DNA from: Salegentibacter sp. Hel_I_6
GTDB lineage: Bacteria > Bacteroidota > Bacteroidia > Flavobacteriales > Flavobacteriaceae
DNA length: 64,000 nucleotides
Direction: 5' to 3'
Assembly: GCF_000745315.1 (NCBI RefSeq)
Contig: NZ_JQNQ01000001.1
Coordinates: 2,232,001 to 2,296,000 of the forward strand
The first letter of the stretch is position 1. Every line of letters starts with the position of its first letter. The notes below the pieces were generated by a model. It was not told where the DNA came from, did no database searches, and saw nothing but the letters and a program-made list of their open reading frames with translations. Positions 51,766-60,362 of this stretch are shown one piece after another. The translations under genes were made by a program, and so were the position numbers.

Positions 51766-52433
51766 GCGGCATCCATATATTCAATCGCATCCCGCACCTC
51801 CTTTTCCGTTAGTTCATACACATAAGAAATATACTCTATAGGATCACCTGCCTTGAAATGGTTGAAAATGGTTTCAGGATAGATGTTCTTCATGTCAAGG
51901 ATAGGATGGCCAAATTTTCTTGTCGGGTCAATAAGAATTGACTTTTCCTTACCAAGCGGCCAAAGTTTAGATGCCAGGTTATTAGCATCAAATTCAAGTT
52001 TCTTGAAGAACAGTTTAATAAAGCTAAGGTTTAATTGTTTGGTGCCATCTAGGGTTATCGTGGTGTCATCCAGGTTTAAAAAGATTCGCTTTCCATCTGT
52101 ATTAATTCCATCCAGGACTTCTTTTAGCGCGAAAGGAAAATGAGTTTTATAAAGTTGGGAAAGTTCTTTATGTGCCTCCAGTACTTTTCTAGTTTTTACC
52201 CCCGCATCTGCCAATTGCATCATCACGTAAAATTCCACTAGCGTGTGAAAACTAACAGCTTTAGAGTTTTCGGTTTTCCAGGAATATCTTTTTTCAAACT
52301 CATGGCCTAGTTCTCCGTCCCAGTATTTATCAATCCACCTATTTACTTTATAGTAAGGCAAACGGAGTATTTGGGCAATCTCTGCCGGAGTATAAATGCC
52401 AAATCCTAACTGTGGTTTATTTTCGAAGATCAT
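51762..52433 (-). CDS. DUF433-domain antitoxin candidate
   Basis: A 223-residue protein. The N-terminal HTH segment is GIYTPAEIAQILRLPYYKVNRWI (read in parts, about 11-33). The C-terminal DUF433 domain includes RKFGHPILDMKNIYPETIFNHF and DPIEYISYVYELTEKEVRDAIEYM (in parts, about 165-220). DUF433 proteins pair with DUF5615 PIN-like toxins. Start ATG 52433 (MIFENKPQLG) fits the family N-terminus; an upstream TTG would add nine residues. It probably represses its own operon. Confidence 0.82.
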   Translation of the reverse strand: MIFENKPQLGFGIYTPAEIAQILRLPYYKVNRWIDKYWDGELGHEFEKRYSWKTENSKAVSFHTLVEFYVMMQLADAGVKTRKVLEAHKELSQLYKTHFPFALKEVLDGINTDGKRIFLNLDDTTITLDGTKQLNLSFIKLFFKKLEFDANNLASKLWPLGKEKSILIDPTRKFGHPILDMKNIYPETIFNHFKAGDPIEYISYVYELTEKEVRDAIEYMDAA

Positions 52434-52536
52434 AAGTTTTAAGTCTTGCAATTTACTCAATAACGAAGTAAAAGAGATACCTTTTAAATATTTATTAGTA
52501 AATCGAAAAAAGAAAGTTGGGAAACTTGTTTGAAAA

Positions 52537-53502
52537 TTAAGTACTTTCGATTAGGCTCTTATACTTCTGTTTCAACAGAAACATCGTATAATCTAAATCG
52601 GTTTTCATATCGAACTTGATTAAATAAAGATTGCCTTTTACCCCGCTTTTCCATTCCCAGGAGCGCTCCTCTGCTAAATTCTTCGGGTCATCAAAGTGGA
52701 AAAAGTTTTTAGAAGTAGTACCGTCAGTATTTAAATTTCCTCTTTGTATTTCGATTGCAATACTGGATTTCCTGAAATTCAAAAAGGCTACAGATTTATT
52801 ATTAACCTTGGCATTGATGTACATTTTTTTAGGATCAAGTTCCAAATCGTCAAGTTCCAGAAGTTGTTCCTTTAATTGCTCCCATTTCTCTTTAAATGTT
52901 CCTTCTAATTTAGAAGTATGATACTCTTCATCAAAAACCTTTAATTCTTTGCTCACATCCTTTATAACGGATGCAGTTTTGGTATTAGATAGTGAATCTA
53001 TATTTTCCTTAGAACTAGTTGTTTGTTTATTAAGGATAAAAGTATTGTTCTCAAATCTCTTGATCTCATAGAGCTCAAAAGGAATGTTTTTAAAATTGAC
53101 ACTATCTTTTTGATAAGAATTAAAGGACGGGGAAATAAAGATGATACGCGACTGACTCCAGTCAATATCCTCTGTGCGATAAATCTTGTTCTTCTCCTGA
53201 GATAAGGTTAATATAAAATCTGATTTGTTGTTTAATAACAATTGAAGATAGGTGTAGCCCTGATCTATTACAGAGTAACTATTTCCTTTTTTATATTCAA
53301 TAATCACAAAAGCATTAGTTTCGGGATCATAGCACAAAGTATCTATGCGATATTTTCCCACTGTAAATTCCGAACGCACAAATTCCAATTGAAACAGCTC
53401 CTGAGTGTTTGCCTCTATTAAATTTTGGATATCCCTTTCAAATTTGAAAGGTTTGAGTTCAATAGTTTCTATTTTATTATCTTTTATTTGGAACAATTCC
53501 AT
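52537..53502 (-). CDS. PD-(D/E)xK/DUF5655-type protein
   Basis: A 321-residue protein. The N-terminal domain (about residues 15-120) has RIDTLCYDPETNAFVIIEYKKG, a D-x(n)-E-x-K nuclease core as in DUF91/NucS-like proteins. The C-terminal domain (about 210-321) matches the DUF5655 type, ending DYTMFLLKQKYKSLIEST. Proteins of this build often accompany restriction systems, but their job is unknown. It is the last gene of the nine-gene minus-strand run, 7 bp after the 88-aa gene. Confidence 0.8.
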   Translation of the reverse strand: MELFQIKDNKIETIELKPFKFERDIQNLIEANTQELFQLEFVRSEFTVGKYRIDTLCYDPETNAFVIIEYKKGNSYSVIDQGYTYLQLLLNNKSDFILTLSQEKNKIYRTEDIDWSQSRIIFISPSFNSYQKDSVNFKNIPFELYEIKRFENNTFILNKQTTSSKENIDSLSNTKTASVIKDVSKELKVFDEEYHTSKLEGTFKEKWEQLKEQLLELDDLELDPKKMYINAKVNNKSVAFLNFRKSSIAIEIQRGNLNTDGTTSKNFFHFDDPKNLAEERSWEWKSGVKGNLYLIKFDMKTDLDYTMFLLKQKYKSLIEST

Positions 53503-53509
53503 TTTAACT

Positions 53510-53776
53510 TTAAAGTTTAAGAGGGTTAAAATACCAGTAGCGGTTGTTCGTTTTCCTCTCCACCATTACCTGAGGTATAAGGTAGAGCAAATTTTTCTCG
53601 TCTAACTCTCTCAAGAGATTTCTTAAAGGCAGCCCCTCTCTGTGATCCTGATTAAAAAACCCCTTTTCTATTAATAGAGACATGAGATCTTTAGGTTTAG
53701 CATCTTTCAAATTGTTTTCTTCCAAATATTGTTGGATGACATATCCCATATTTATAATTTCTTCTTCTGGTTTCAT
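53510..53776 (-). CDS. 88-residue protein of unknown function, in the ATPase-HNH operon
   Basis: A soluble protein: MKPEEEIINMGYVIQQYLEE at the start, helical in the first half, then LRNLLRELDEKNLLYLIPQV and a short strand-rich end (RYWYFNPLKL). The helix pattern followed by a Tyr/Trp-rich hairpin could be a winged-helix fold. I know no family. Its ATG directly abuts the HNH stop (no gap) and the PD-(D/E)xK gene starts 7 bp later, so it is almost surely co-translated with them. It may be a regulator or inhibitor of the nucleases. Confidence 0.8.
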   Translation of the reverse strand: MKPEEEIINMGYVIQQYLEENNLKDAKPKDLMSLLIEKGFFNQDHREGLPLRNLLRELDEKNLLYLIPQVMVERKTNNRYWYFNPLKL

Positions 53777-54730
53777 CTAATTATCATTCATCATTTGGGG
53801 TAGCACAATTTCTAATTTTTCCAAAATATCTCTTTTTAGTTTACTAAAAGGTCTTTTAGAAAATTGATCTGAGTTATAATACGAACCAAAAACAGTTCTG
53901 TATAAATCCTCCACATCTAAACTAACTGAATCAAACGCTCTAATAAGTTCTTCAAAATATCTTTCTGAATAACGATACCTCAAATTGAATAAATCAATAA
54001 GCTCTTCACTATGAGCTGACATAATTTTATTAATCTTAAAAATTTCAACGCTCTTGGAAGCAGCCACCTTTTTCTTTTTTGACAATCCGTTATAAGTAAT
54101 CCAAACATTTATTTCACTGTCCGTTCCTAACAAACTTTCAATATTTTCTGTATCGTAAGTAAAGTGATAGTTATCGATTATGTTATCTATGAAGGGATGA
54201 ATGTTCGAACTTAAATTAAATTGTTTCTTCCCTTTTAAGGTGGAGTTACAAATTACGCAAGAAGGTACTAAGTTATAGATGGATAAACCTAATAGGGGAT
54301 TTTTTCCTTTATCAATGAAATGATCGAACTGGGGTCTAGTTATTTTATCTTCCCTTTTTTTTCCAGTTTTTACCGTTAGCGTATACATTCGATTACAGTA
54401 GAGACAAGTTCTCACATCTAATGCCTTGGCTAAATCAAATGCATCGTATTTATTTGGATGTTTTTTAGAGAAATTTTCATAATCAAAAATTTTCCGAATC
54501 TTAACATCAAGTGACTTTTTATAGTGAGAGTGATTTTTTAGAGTGTGGTTAATTCTATTTAAGTCTTTAGGAGTGCCTGTTAAAATCAGGAGTAAGTTAT
54601 CTTCAATAAATTTTTTTAAAGTTTTATTGAGAGTACTCTCTTTAATTCTGTCATTTACCCAATCTTCCTGTAGTTTTGTAAAATGGAATTGGATGATTTC
54701 AGGTTTTGATTTTAAATCATAAAAAATCAT
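53777..54730 (-). CDS. HNH endonuclease, PtuB-like partner of the ATPase
   Basis: A 317-residue nuclease. A zinc-finger HNH core is visible: CLYCNRMYTLTV (CxxC, about residue 110), RPQFDHFIDKGKNPLLGLS with the catalytic His (about 138) and NLVPSCVICNSTLKGKK with the second CxxC and Asn (about 150-165). This is the arrangement of PtuB/TIGR02646-like HNH proteins paired with SMC-like ATPases in Septu and related defence systems. It overlaps the ATPase gene by 4 bp (ATGA). It would cut DNA or RNA when the ATPase senses invasion. Confidence 0.88.
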   Translation of the reverse strand: MIFYDLKSKPEIIQFHFTKLQEDWVNDRIKESTLNKTLKKFIEDNLLLILTGTPKDLNRINHTLKNHSHYKKSLDVKIRKIFDYENFSKKHPNKYDAFDLAKALDVRTCLYCNRMYTLTVKTGKKREDKITRPQFDHFIDKGKNPLLGLSIYNLVPSCVICNSTLKGKKQFNLSSNIHPFIDNIIDNYHFTYDTENIESLLGTDSEINVWITYNGLSKKKKVAASKSVEIFKINKIMSAHSEELIDLFNLRYRYSERYFEELIRAFDSVSLDVEDLYRTVFGSYYNSDQFSKRPFSKLKRDILEKLEIVLPQMMNDN

Positions 54731-56823
54731 ACATCAGAGTTTCCAAATTCATCCTTATATCTTTTCATAAGCGTCTCTAATTCCTTTTTTCGAAACTTCT
54801 TGTGGTAATCTGTTTCCATTTTGCGATCATACATTTCTAACAATTTTTTCTTAATTAATGGCTCATCAATAAGATTAATCAGGCGATAATGAAAATCCCC
54901 GTTTTCTTTACTTTCAGATTGTAACCAAGAAATTGTTTTATCTATTTTGGCTTTAGAAAAATCACCCATTAACCCGTTCTTAATAAAAAAGGAATCAGCT
55001 AAAAGATCTGAAACATTTGCACCAAATGACTTTTTATTGTTGTTTTCTTCTACAATTGTAGCCTTACCGTCTGGATTATTTAAATAAATAATATTTTTAT
55101 TGGGTAGATCAGATAATGTTAGTGGATCATGAGTAGAAAATAACACCTGTACGTTTGGTGATCTCTTTTTATTACCTTTAACGGGGATCTGACTAAATAA
55201 AACTGGAAGAGTAGCAACAATAGCCTGTACAAACTTCTTCTTCCATAAAGGATGATAACCTAATTCTGGTTCATCTAGAAGCAAAAGATAATTTGCATAC
55301 TGATCATTTTTATTTTTCCGAACTCTCACAATATAATCATGGAGAGAGCTATAAAATGCCAATAATGCTTTTTCTCCAGAAGATAATTTTTTGTTAGGGA
55401 TAATTTCGAAGATTTTTACCTGAACAGGTAATGTTGAAAAATATTCAAGCACTTTATTGTATTTTTTAATAAATTCATCGAACACTTTCTCATCTAGTGA
55501 ATCAATAATCAAAGCCACTCGATTTTTACTATCAATTCTATCACGTAAGTTTTCCTGAAGATATTGAAAGAGCATTAGTATATCATAAAACCCATTGAGA
55601 TCACGGATCATCATTCTTTTAATATCTTTTGTATTAACTCCAGCCTCTGAAGAAAATCTGTCATTTTCAATTATCGATTTAATTTTTTCGTAATCCTGAA
55701 TTCGAATACCTTTCAGATCATTCTTAATTTTTTCATACAATACCTGATGCCTATTAATGAAATAAAATTCCAGGAAACGGTTTAATTTGGCAGCAAATCC
55801 TTCCTCCTCTAAAATCTTTTTTAATTCAAATCCTGCCCCTAAACCGGTCTGTGGAAAAACAGCTCCCAAGAGTAAGTAACTTAGAAGAGTTATTTCAGTA
55901 TCCTTTAAAAAATCTTTACTATCATGAATATAATCCTGATCATTTGTTGTTCTATATTCATCAAGATTCCAAAGCTTATTGAATTGCTCAATAAAGCTTT
56001 CACTTTTTAAAAGATGAATATATCGTTCAAATGTTTTTGATAATTCTCTGGATGAAAAACTTTTTTTAGTTTCATCTCGGATGCCTCTAAGGTCTCGTTC
56101 TATTTCGTGTTTAAGAACTTCTCCTCGATGCGGGGTAGCAAAGTTTGCCGTTGCATAGATTGTTGTAAAATCATCTTTTCGATTAGCCTTAGGAGATATC
56201 CAGATCAAATCATAGGACGGAAAATCTTCGTAAACTTCTTTCAAAGTTGAAACAATGGGATCTTTTAGAAAAAACACATTTCTTGATACCGTCTCTAAAA
56301 AGTAATCATTTAGCGTGTGGTCAAATTTATTTACCAAAGCAATGGGCGACCTGGTATCGGTTAAATCATAATCGATCACAGGAGAATAATAAAGTTTTGC
56401 CACCATATTTTCCTGTGGAACCAAATCTTTCAAAGTAAATTTGGCTTTAGATCCTGATATAAGTTTTACCCCTGTTGTATTTTCTATATAGATAATCTCT
56501 TTACTATCTTCAAATAAATCTGTTTCATAAATCTGTATGGAAGGTTTGTATCTGATGTCTGCTTGATGATTAATGGCTCTTAAAATGGAAGTTTTTCCAA
56601 CCCCATTGGCTCCTACTATTGTAGATATTAAGGAAATTCCATCCCCCCAAAATCCTGGAATAAAATCTGTATTTTCTTCTTTAATATTTAATTCTAAACC
56701 TTGATTTATTTTTGTGAAGCTGTAAATATTTTTACCTCCTAAATTAATAACCTGACCCGTATGTTCTATTCCAAATATATGGTCTAGCATTTTTTCCTGA
56801 AAATAAACTGCCACTAATCTCAT
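54727..56823 (-). CDS. AAA/SMC-like ATPase, PtuA-like
   Basis: A 698-residue ATPase of the ABC/SMC (AAA_21) class. Walker A is IVGANGVGKTSILRAI (about residues 72-87), the ABC signature KLSSGEKALLAFYS (about 479), Walker B LLLLDEPELGYHPLW (about 510) and the switch His FSTHDPLTLSDLP (about 563). A long helical insert lies between. It is larger than many PtuA proteins. The HNH gene is coupled to it, which makes a Septu-like sensor-effector pair. It starts 32 bp after the GIY-YIG gene. Confidence 0.9.
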   Translation of the reverse strand: MRLVAVYFQEKMLDHIFGIEHTGQVINLGGKNIYSFTKINQGLELNIKEENTDFIPGFWGDGISLISTIVGANGVGKTSILRAINHQADIRYKPSIQIYETDLFEDSKEIIYIENTTGVKLISGSKAKFTLKDLVPQENMVAKLYYSPVIDYDLTDTRSPIALVNKFDHTLNDYFLETVSRNVFFLKDPIVSTLKEVYEDFPSYDLIWISPKANRKDDFTTIYATANFATPHRGEVLKHEIERDLRGIRDETKKSFSSRELSKTFERYIHLLKSESFIEQFNKLWNLDEYRTTNDQDYIHDSKDFLKDTEITLLSYLLLGAVFPQTGLGAGFELKKILEEEGFAAKLNRFLEFYFINRHQVLYEKIKNDLKGIRIQDYEKIKSIIENDRFSSEAGVNTKDIKRMMIRDLNGFYDILMLFQYLQENLRDRIDSKNRVALIIDSLDEKVFDEFIKKYNKVLEYFSTLPVQVKIFEIIPNKKLSSGEKALLAFYSSLHDYIVRVRKNKNDQYANYLLLLDEPELGYHPLWKKKFVQAIVATLPVLFSQIPVKGNKKRSPNVQVLFSTHDPLTLSDLPNKNIIYLNNPDGKATIVEENNNKKSFGANVSDLLADSFFIKNGLMGDFSKAKIDKTISWLQSESKENGDFHYRLINLIDEPLIKKKLLEMYDRKMETDYHKKFRKKELETLMKRYKDEFGNSDV

Positions 56824-56855
56824 TATACTTTAATTACCATGTTATTAAACGAAGT

Positions 56856-57491
56856 TTACCTCTCCACATCAACATTAAAAATCGGGAAAAGATCTGCCAC
56901 CATTTTATCTTCTATATAGAATCTATTAACAGCATTATTCACTTTTTCATTATCCTCAAGCTCCAGCCAGGAAATTGCAATGTGGGTTTTAATATAATCC
57001 AGAGAATGATCCTGAAAAATTCGTTCCAGGCCAATCCTAAGTTGACTAACAGTATTTGGTTTTCTCTCAAATGAAAATGGCTCTTTTGTTCTATTTTCAC
57101 CATTTCTATCGGTCCAAATATCTTTAACAGTATAGCGTAAATGGCCAGATATTCTTTGGTTTAAATTCGTAGTTTTTCCGACATAGAGACAAATTCTATT
57201 ATTTATAGTAGCGGCTTCCAGCCAATCTTTACAGATTTTTATTGGTATTAAATCTTCCCGGTTTGCCGGTCCTTTTAATTTGTACCGTTGCTCATTTATT
57301 TTCTTCTTTAATAGCGTTGAATCTCCAACCCACCAAAACGCGTACACTCCTGCAGTTTTGTCCAAACGCGTAAACTCTTTTCGCTGGTCTCCCTCCAGTA
57401 AATGTTTGACTAGCACGGGATGAAAGTTTTCTAATTTTTGAACGGATTTCCGTATAGTGACTATATCAAATGTTGCTGTAGCGTTGTCCAT
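56856..57491 (-). CDS. GIY-YIG nuclease-domain protein
   Basis: A 211-residue protein. The GIY half reads TAGVYAFWWVG (about residue 47) and the YIG half RICLYVGKTTNLNQRISGHL (about 98-117, including the Arg). A late Glu and Asn lie in RFYIEDKMVADLFPIFNVD (about 190-208). All key positions of a GIY-YIG nuclease can be placed, though spacing between the halves is long. It lies 3 bp after hsdS and 32 bp before the ATPase, so it belongs to this operon and not to DNA repair. The target is unknown. Confidence 0.85.
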   Translation of the reverse strand: MDNATATFDIVTIRKSVQKLENFHPVLVKHLLEGDQRKEFTRLDKTAGVYAFWWVGDSTLLKKKINEQRYKLKGPANREDLIPIKICKDWLEAATINNRICLYVGKTTNLNQRISGHLRYTVKDIWTDRNGENRTKEPFSFERKPNTVSQLRIGLERIFQDHSLDYIKTHIAISWLELEDNEKVNNAVNRFYIEDKMVADLFPIFNVDVER

Positions 57492-57494
57492 TTA

Positions 57495-58859
57495 TTATTC
57501 TTTGTAATTCTTTTCAGTCTCAGCAGCTATATTTTGTTTTTCGTTGGTCACACCATATTCATTAGTGAAATTTTTCATTGCTTTACGGCGCGTAGAAACT
57601 TTCTTTTCAATATTTTTTGTCTGTAAATCAATCTCCTCCAACAATTCCCTCGCATCTCCATCATTCTCCAATTGCGGCACCAACTCTCCTTTAAAGGCTT
57701 TATGCAAAATCGATTGGGGAAGATTTTCTATTTTATTTTTCAATAAATTGTATTTCTGTTGTATGCCATCGACATTTGAGAAAAGCTCCTGTACTTTTTT
57801 AACAATTAGCTTTTGATCCTCAATAGGAGGAAGCAAAATCTTTAAATTTTTAATCTCGCTACTATTTATATTATTTACTCCACTTGTAGACCGTGAAGTA
57901 TTAACAATTTGGCTTCGTAGAAAATTACTCTGGAGGGAGTAATTCAAAAATTCCGGATCTAAAAAATTTTTGCACCTCAAACGTATCAGATAACCTGCAT
58001 AGGAAAAATTTTCGTGCTTTTTCCTAACAATAGCAGATTTACCTACTAATGAAACACTTCCATTAGACCTTATAATTAAAACATCTCCAGGAAGTAACTT
58101 AACTTTTTCAAATTCCTTTTTATCTAACTTCGTATACTTTAAATCTTCATCATAAATTTCCCCATCTTGTATATTGGGTATTCTCAACACGGGAGTTCCT
58201 TCTACATCAGGTCTTGATTTCTTGGAAGTGCCATACTTTACTTCAATTAACAGAGAGCCTAATTCTTTTTTCTCTACCTCAGATTTGGTCAGCTTCCCGG
58301 TCACCGCCAGAGTAAGCACCTGCTGCCGAAAATTCATAAGCAATACAGGGATTTTTTCTAAACTATTATTAATGACATCCAGCTGCTCGAAAAGCTTATC
58401 CAGTTTGGCTACTATTCGTTTTTGTTCGGGAAGAGGAGGAAGAGGAATATCTATATCCCATAGTATTTTAGGATCCACGTGAGGTATTCCGGTACCTCTG
58501 GTATTTGTATTTAAAAAATCAAACTTAGATTCTAAAAACTTTAAAAGATAGTTTTCGTTTACTCCGATTGGATCAAGGATAGCAATAGTGGATCCAACGG
58601 CACCATACTTACCTTTCGTGACCCAACCGCTTCTTGCTCCATCCCACACAATTCCAATTTGATTCTCCTTAATTATTCTTGAAGATGGTATATCTGCATA
58701 TCGTCGAATTTCATTCTTCTCAAATGCCCTTATATCTAAATACGGTACAGAATTTTTAAACTCTGAATCCATTAGGGTTTTCGGTTTCTTACCTTTTTTT
58801 GAAGTAACTACCTTATCTAATTTTGATTCAATCCAATTTTTCGGCAATTCTTTTTCCAT
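57495..58859 (-). CDS. hsdS: Type I restriction-modification specificity subunit HsdS
   Basis: A 454-residue DNA-recognition subunit with two target-recognition domains. TRD1 (about residues 1-140) ends at the conserved helix IPLPPLPEQKRIVAKLDKLFEQL. TRD2 (about 200-375) ends ILLPPIEDQKLIVKKVQELFS. Tail RELLEEIDLQTKNIEKKVS is the C-terminal part of the spacer. Both halves are whole, so it should specify a bipartite site. Its ATG shares one base with the hsdM TGA. Confidence 0.95.
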   Translation of the reverse strand: MEKELPKNWIESKLDKVVTSKKGKKPKTLMDSEFKNSVPYLDIRAFEKNEIRRYADIPSSRIIKENQIGIVWDGARSGWVTKGKYGAVGSTIAILDPIGVNENYLLKFLESKFDFLNTNTRGTGIPHVDPKILWDIDIPLPPLPEQKRIVAKLDKLFEQLDVINNSLEKIPVLLMNFRQQVLTLAVTGKLTKSEVEKKELGSLLIEVKYGTSKKSRPDVEGTPVLRIPNIQDGEIYDEDLKYTKLDKKEFEKVKLLPGDVLIIRSNGSVSLVGKSAIVRKKHENFSYAGYLIRLRCKNFLDPEFLNYSLQSNFLRSQIVNTSRSTSGVNNINSSEIKNLKILLPPIEDQKLIVKKVQELFSNVDGIQQKYNLLKNKIENLPQSILHKAFKGELVPQLENDGDARELLEEIDLQTKNIEKKVSTRRKAMKNFTNEYGVTNEKQNIAAETEKNYKE

Positions 58860-60319
58860 CAACTCAACTCCTTTATCATGGCATTCAACTGCTTTGTTAT
58901 ATTCTGGATTTCCGCCAGGGCCTCTTCGGCTATTTCTACAGGTTCTCCTAAATCTTCTCCATTGCTAATACTGCTGTCCGCAATTAAACCTAAATCAAGG
59001 CTGTCGTTCTTTTTAGCTATAGTTTCCCGGGAAATTTTATTCCAGCGTTCATCCTTAATTTTCTCACGTTTTTTCTCGCTTATTAGCCCGTCGTACTTTT
59101 CTTCTACTTCATCAAAACCAGTTCCGCCGGTATAAGCCTTTATAAATTCTTCAAAAGCTTTTTCGGTAAATGGGGTACGTTTTCCGTAATTTGGAACGTT
59201 AGTTCGCATATCGTAAAACCAAACATTTTTGGTGTTCCCTGTTTCGGTAGTACCACGAGTAAAAAAGAGAACATTGGTTTTAACCCCTGCGGCATAAAAG
59301 ATCCCTGTTGGTAATCTTAGTATAGTATGTACATTACATTTATCCATTAAATCACGGCGAATCCTTTGGCCATCTCCATCTTCAAAAAGCACATTGTCAG
59401 GCAACACGACTGCTGCCCGGGCTTTCCCATCTTTTTTCAGGCTACGATAAATATGTTGTAAAAAGTTTAGCTGCTTGTTACTGGTGGGAAAAGTAAAATC
59501 ATCCCTCGAAGGTCGCTCCCCACCTTTTTTAGTTCCAAATGGGGGGTTTGCTAACACCCCGTCAAAATTCTTAAGGCTTTTTCCAAATTCTGTTAAGGTA
59601 TCTGCCAGATAGATTTTACTTTCCATTCCGTGCAGTCGGGCATTCATCAAGGCAAGACGGTGGGCATCGCCTACCAGTTCTACTCCGCTAAAAGCTTCTT
59701 CCTCCTGGAACTTTCTTTCTTTATCGGAAAGTTTATAGTAATCGTCATTTTTTGTCCGTAAATAGTGATCTGCAGAAATCATGAAGCCAAAAGTTCCTGC
59801 TGCAGGATCGTTCCATTTTTCTCCTAATTTTGGAACCAACAGATCGACCATAACATTAATCAATGGACGTGGAGTAAAATACTGTCCTGCTCCACTTTTT
59901 TTCTCGCCGGCATTTTTTTCTAAAAGGGTTTCGTAAATATCCCCCATAGCATCCCGCTCATTCTCTTCATACCAGTCAATCTTATCAATTGCCTGTACAA
60001 GGGTGTCAAAATTTACTGGCTTTCTTAAACTAGTGGAAGCATCAGCATAAATTTCTTTGATACTATCGCTACTGGTTTTACTACTTATCTCAGCCAGAAA
60101 TTTGCGGTAGCGTAAAAAAGCTTCATTATTATCGGGTTCATTTACAAAACTTTTCCAGTGATATTCTTCCGGAAGATGTTCATCGAATCCTTTAACTTCA
60201 GATAATTTTAAAAATAATATATAGGTTAATTCATTTAAGTACTGGTGATAGGTTACCCCGTCATCCCTTAATACATTACAAAGTTTCCAGAGTTTATTTG
60301 CTATTTCTTGTGAGCTCAT
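58859..60319 (-). CDS. hsdM: Type I restriction-modification DNA methyltransferase HsdM
   Basis: A 486-residue N6-adenine methyltransferase. An N-terminal helical domain (about 1-130) precedes FTPRPLINVMVDLLVPK. The SAM site is NDPAAGTFGFMIS (about residue 170; EcoKI-type variant of DPACGTGGF) and the catalytic NPPF motif is FDGVLANPPFGTKKG (about 257). It is coupled to hsdS by a TGATG overlap and lies 43 bp after hsdR. It methylates host sites with HsdS. Confidence 0.96.
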   Translation of the reverse strand: MSSQEIANKLWKLCNVLRDDGVTYHQYLNELTYILFLKLSEVKGFDEHLPEEYHWKSFVNEPDNNEAFLRYRKFLAEISSKTSSDSIKEIYADASTSLRKPVNFDTLVQAIDKIDWYEENERDAMGDIYETLLEKNAGEKKSGAGQYFTPRPLINVMVDLLVPKLGEKWNDPAAGTFGFMISADHYLRTKNDDYYKLSDKERKFQEEEAFSGVELVGDAHRLALMNARLHGMESKIYLADTLTEFGKSLKNFDGVLANPPFGTKKGGERPSRDDFTFPTSNKQLNFLQHIYRSLKKDGKARAAVVLPDNVLFEDGDGQRIRRDLMDKCNVHTILRLPTGIFYAAGVKTNVLFFTRGTTETGNTKNVWFYDMRTNVPNYGKRTPFTEKAFEEFIKAYTGGTGFDEVEEKYDGLISEKKREKIKDERWNKISRETIAKKNDSLDLGLIADSSISNGEDLGEPVEIAEEALAEIQNITKQLNAMIKELS

Positions 60320-60362
60320 TTATAAATTGTGAGATTGTATGGTTGTGAAATTAGAAGATTAT

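Noticed and set aside
56856..57491. UvrC-like repair protein for the GIY-YIG gene
   Set aside because: No UvrBC or HhH regions, only 211 residues, and placed in a restriction operon.
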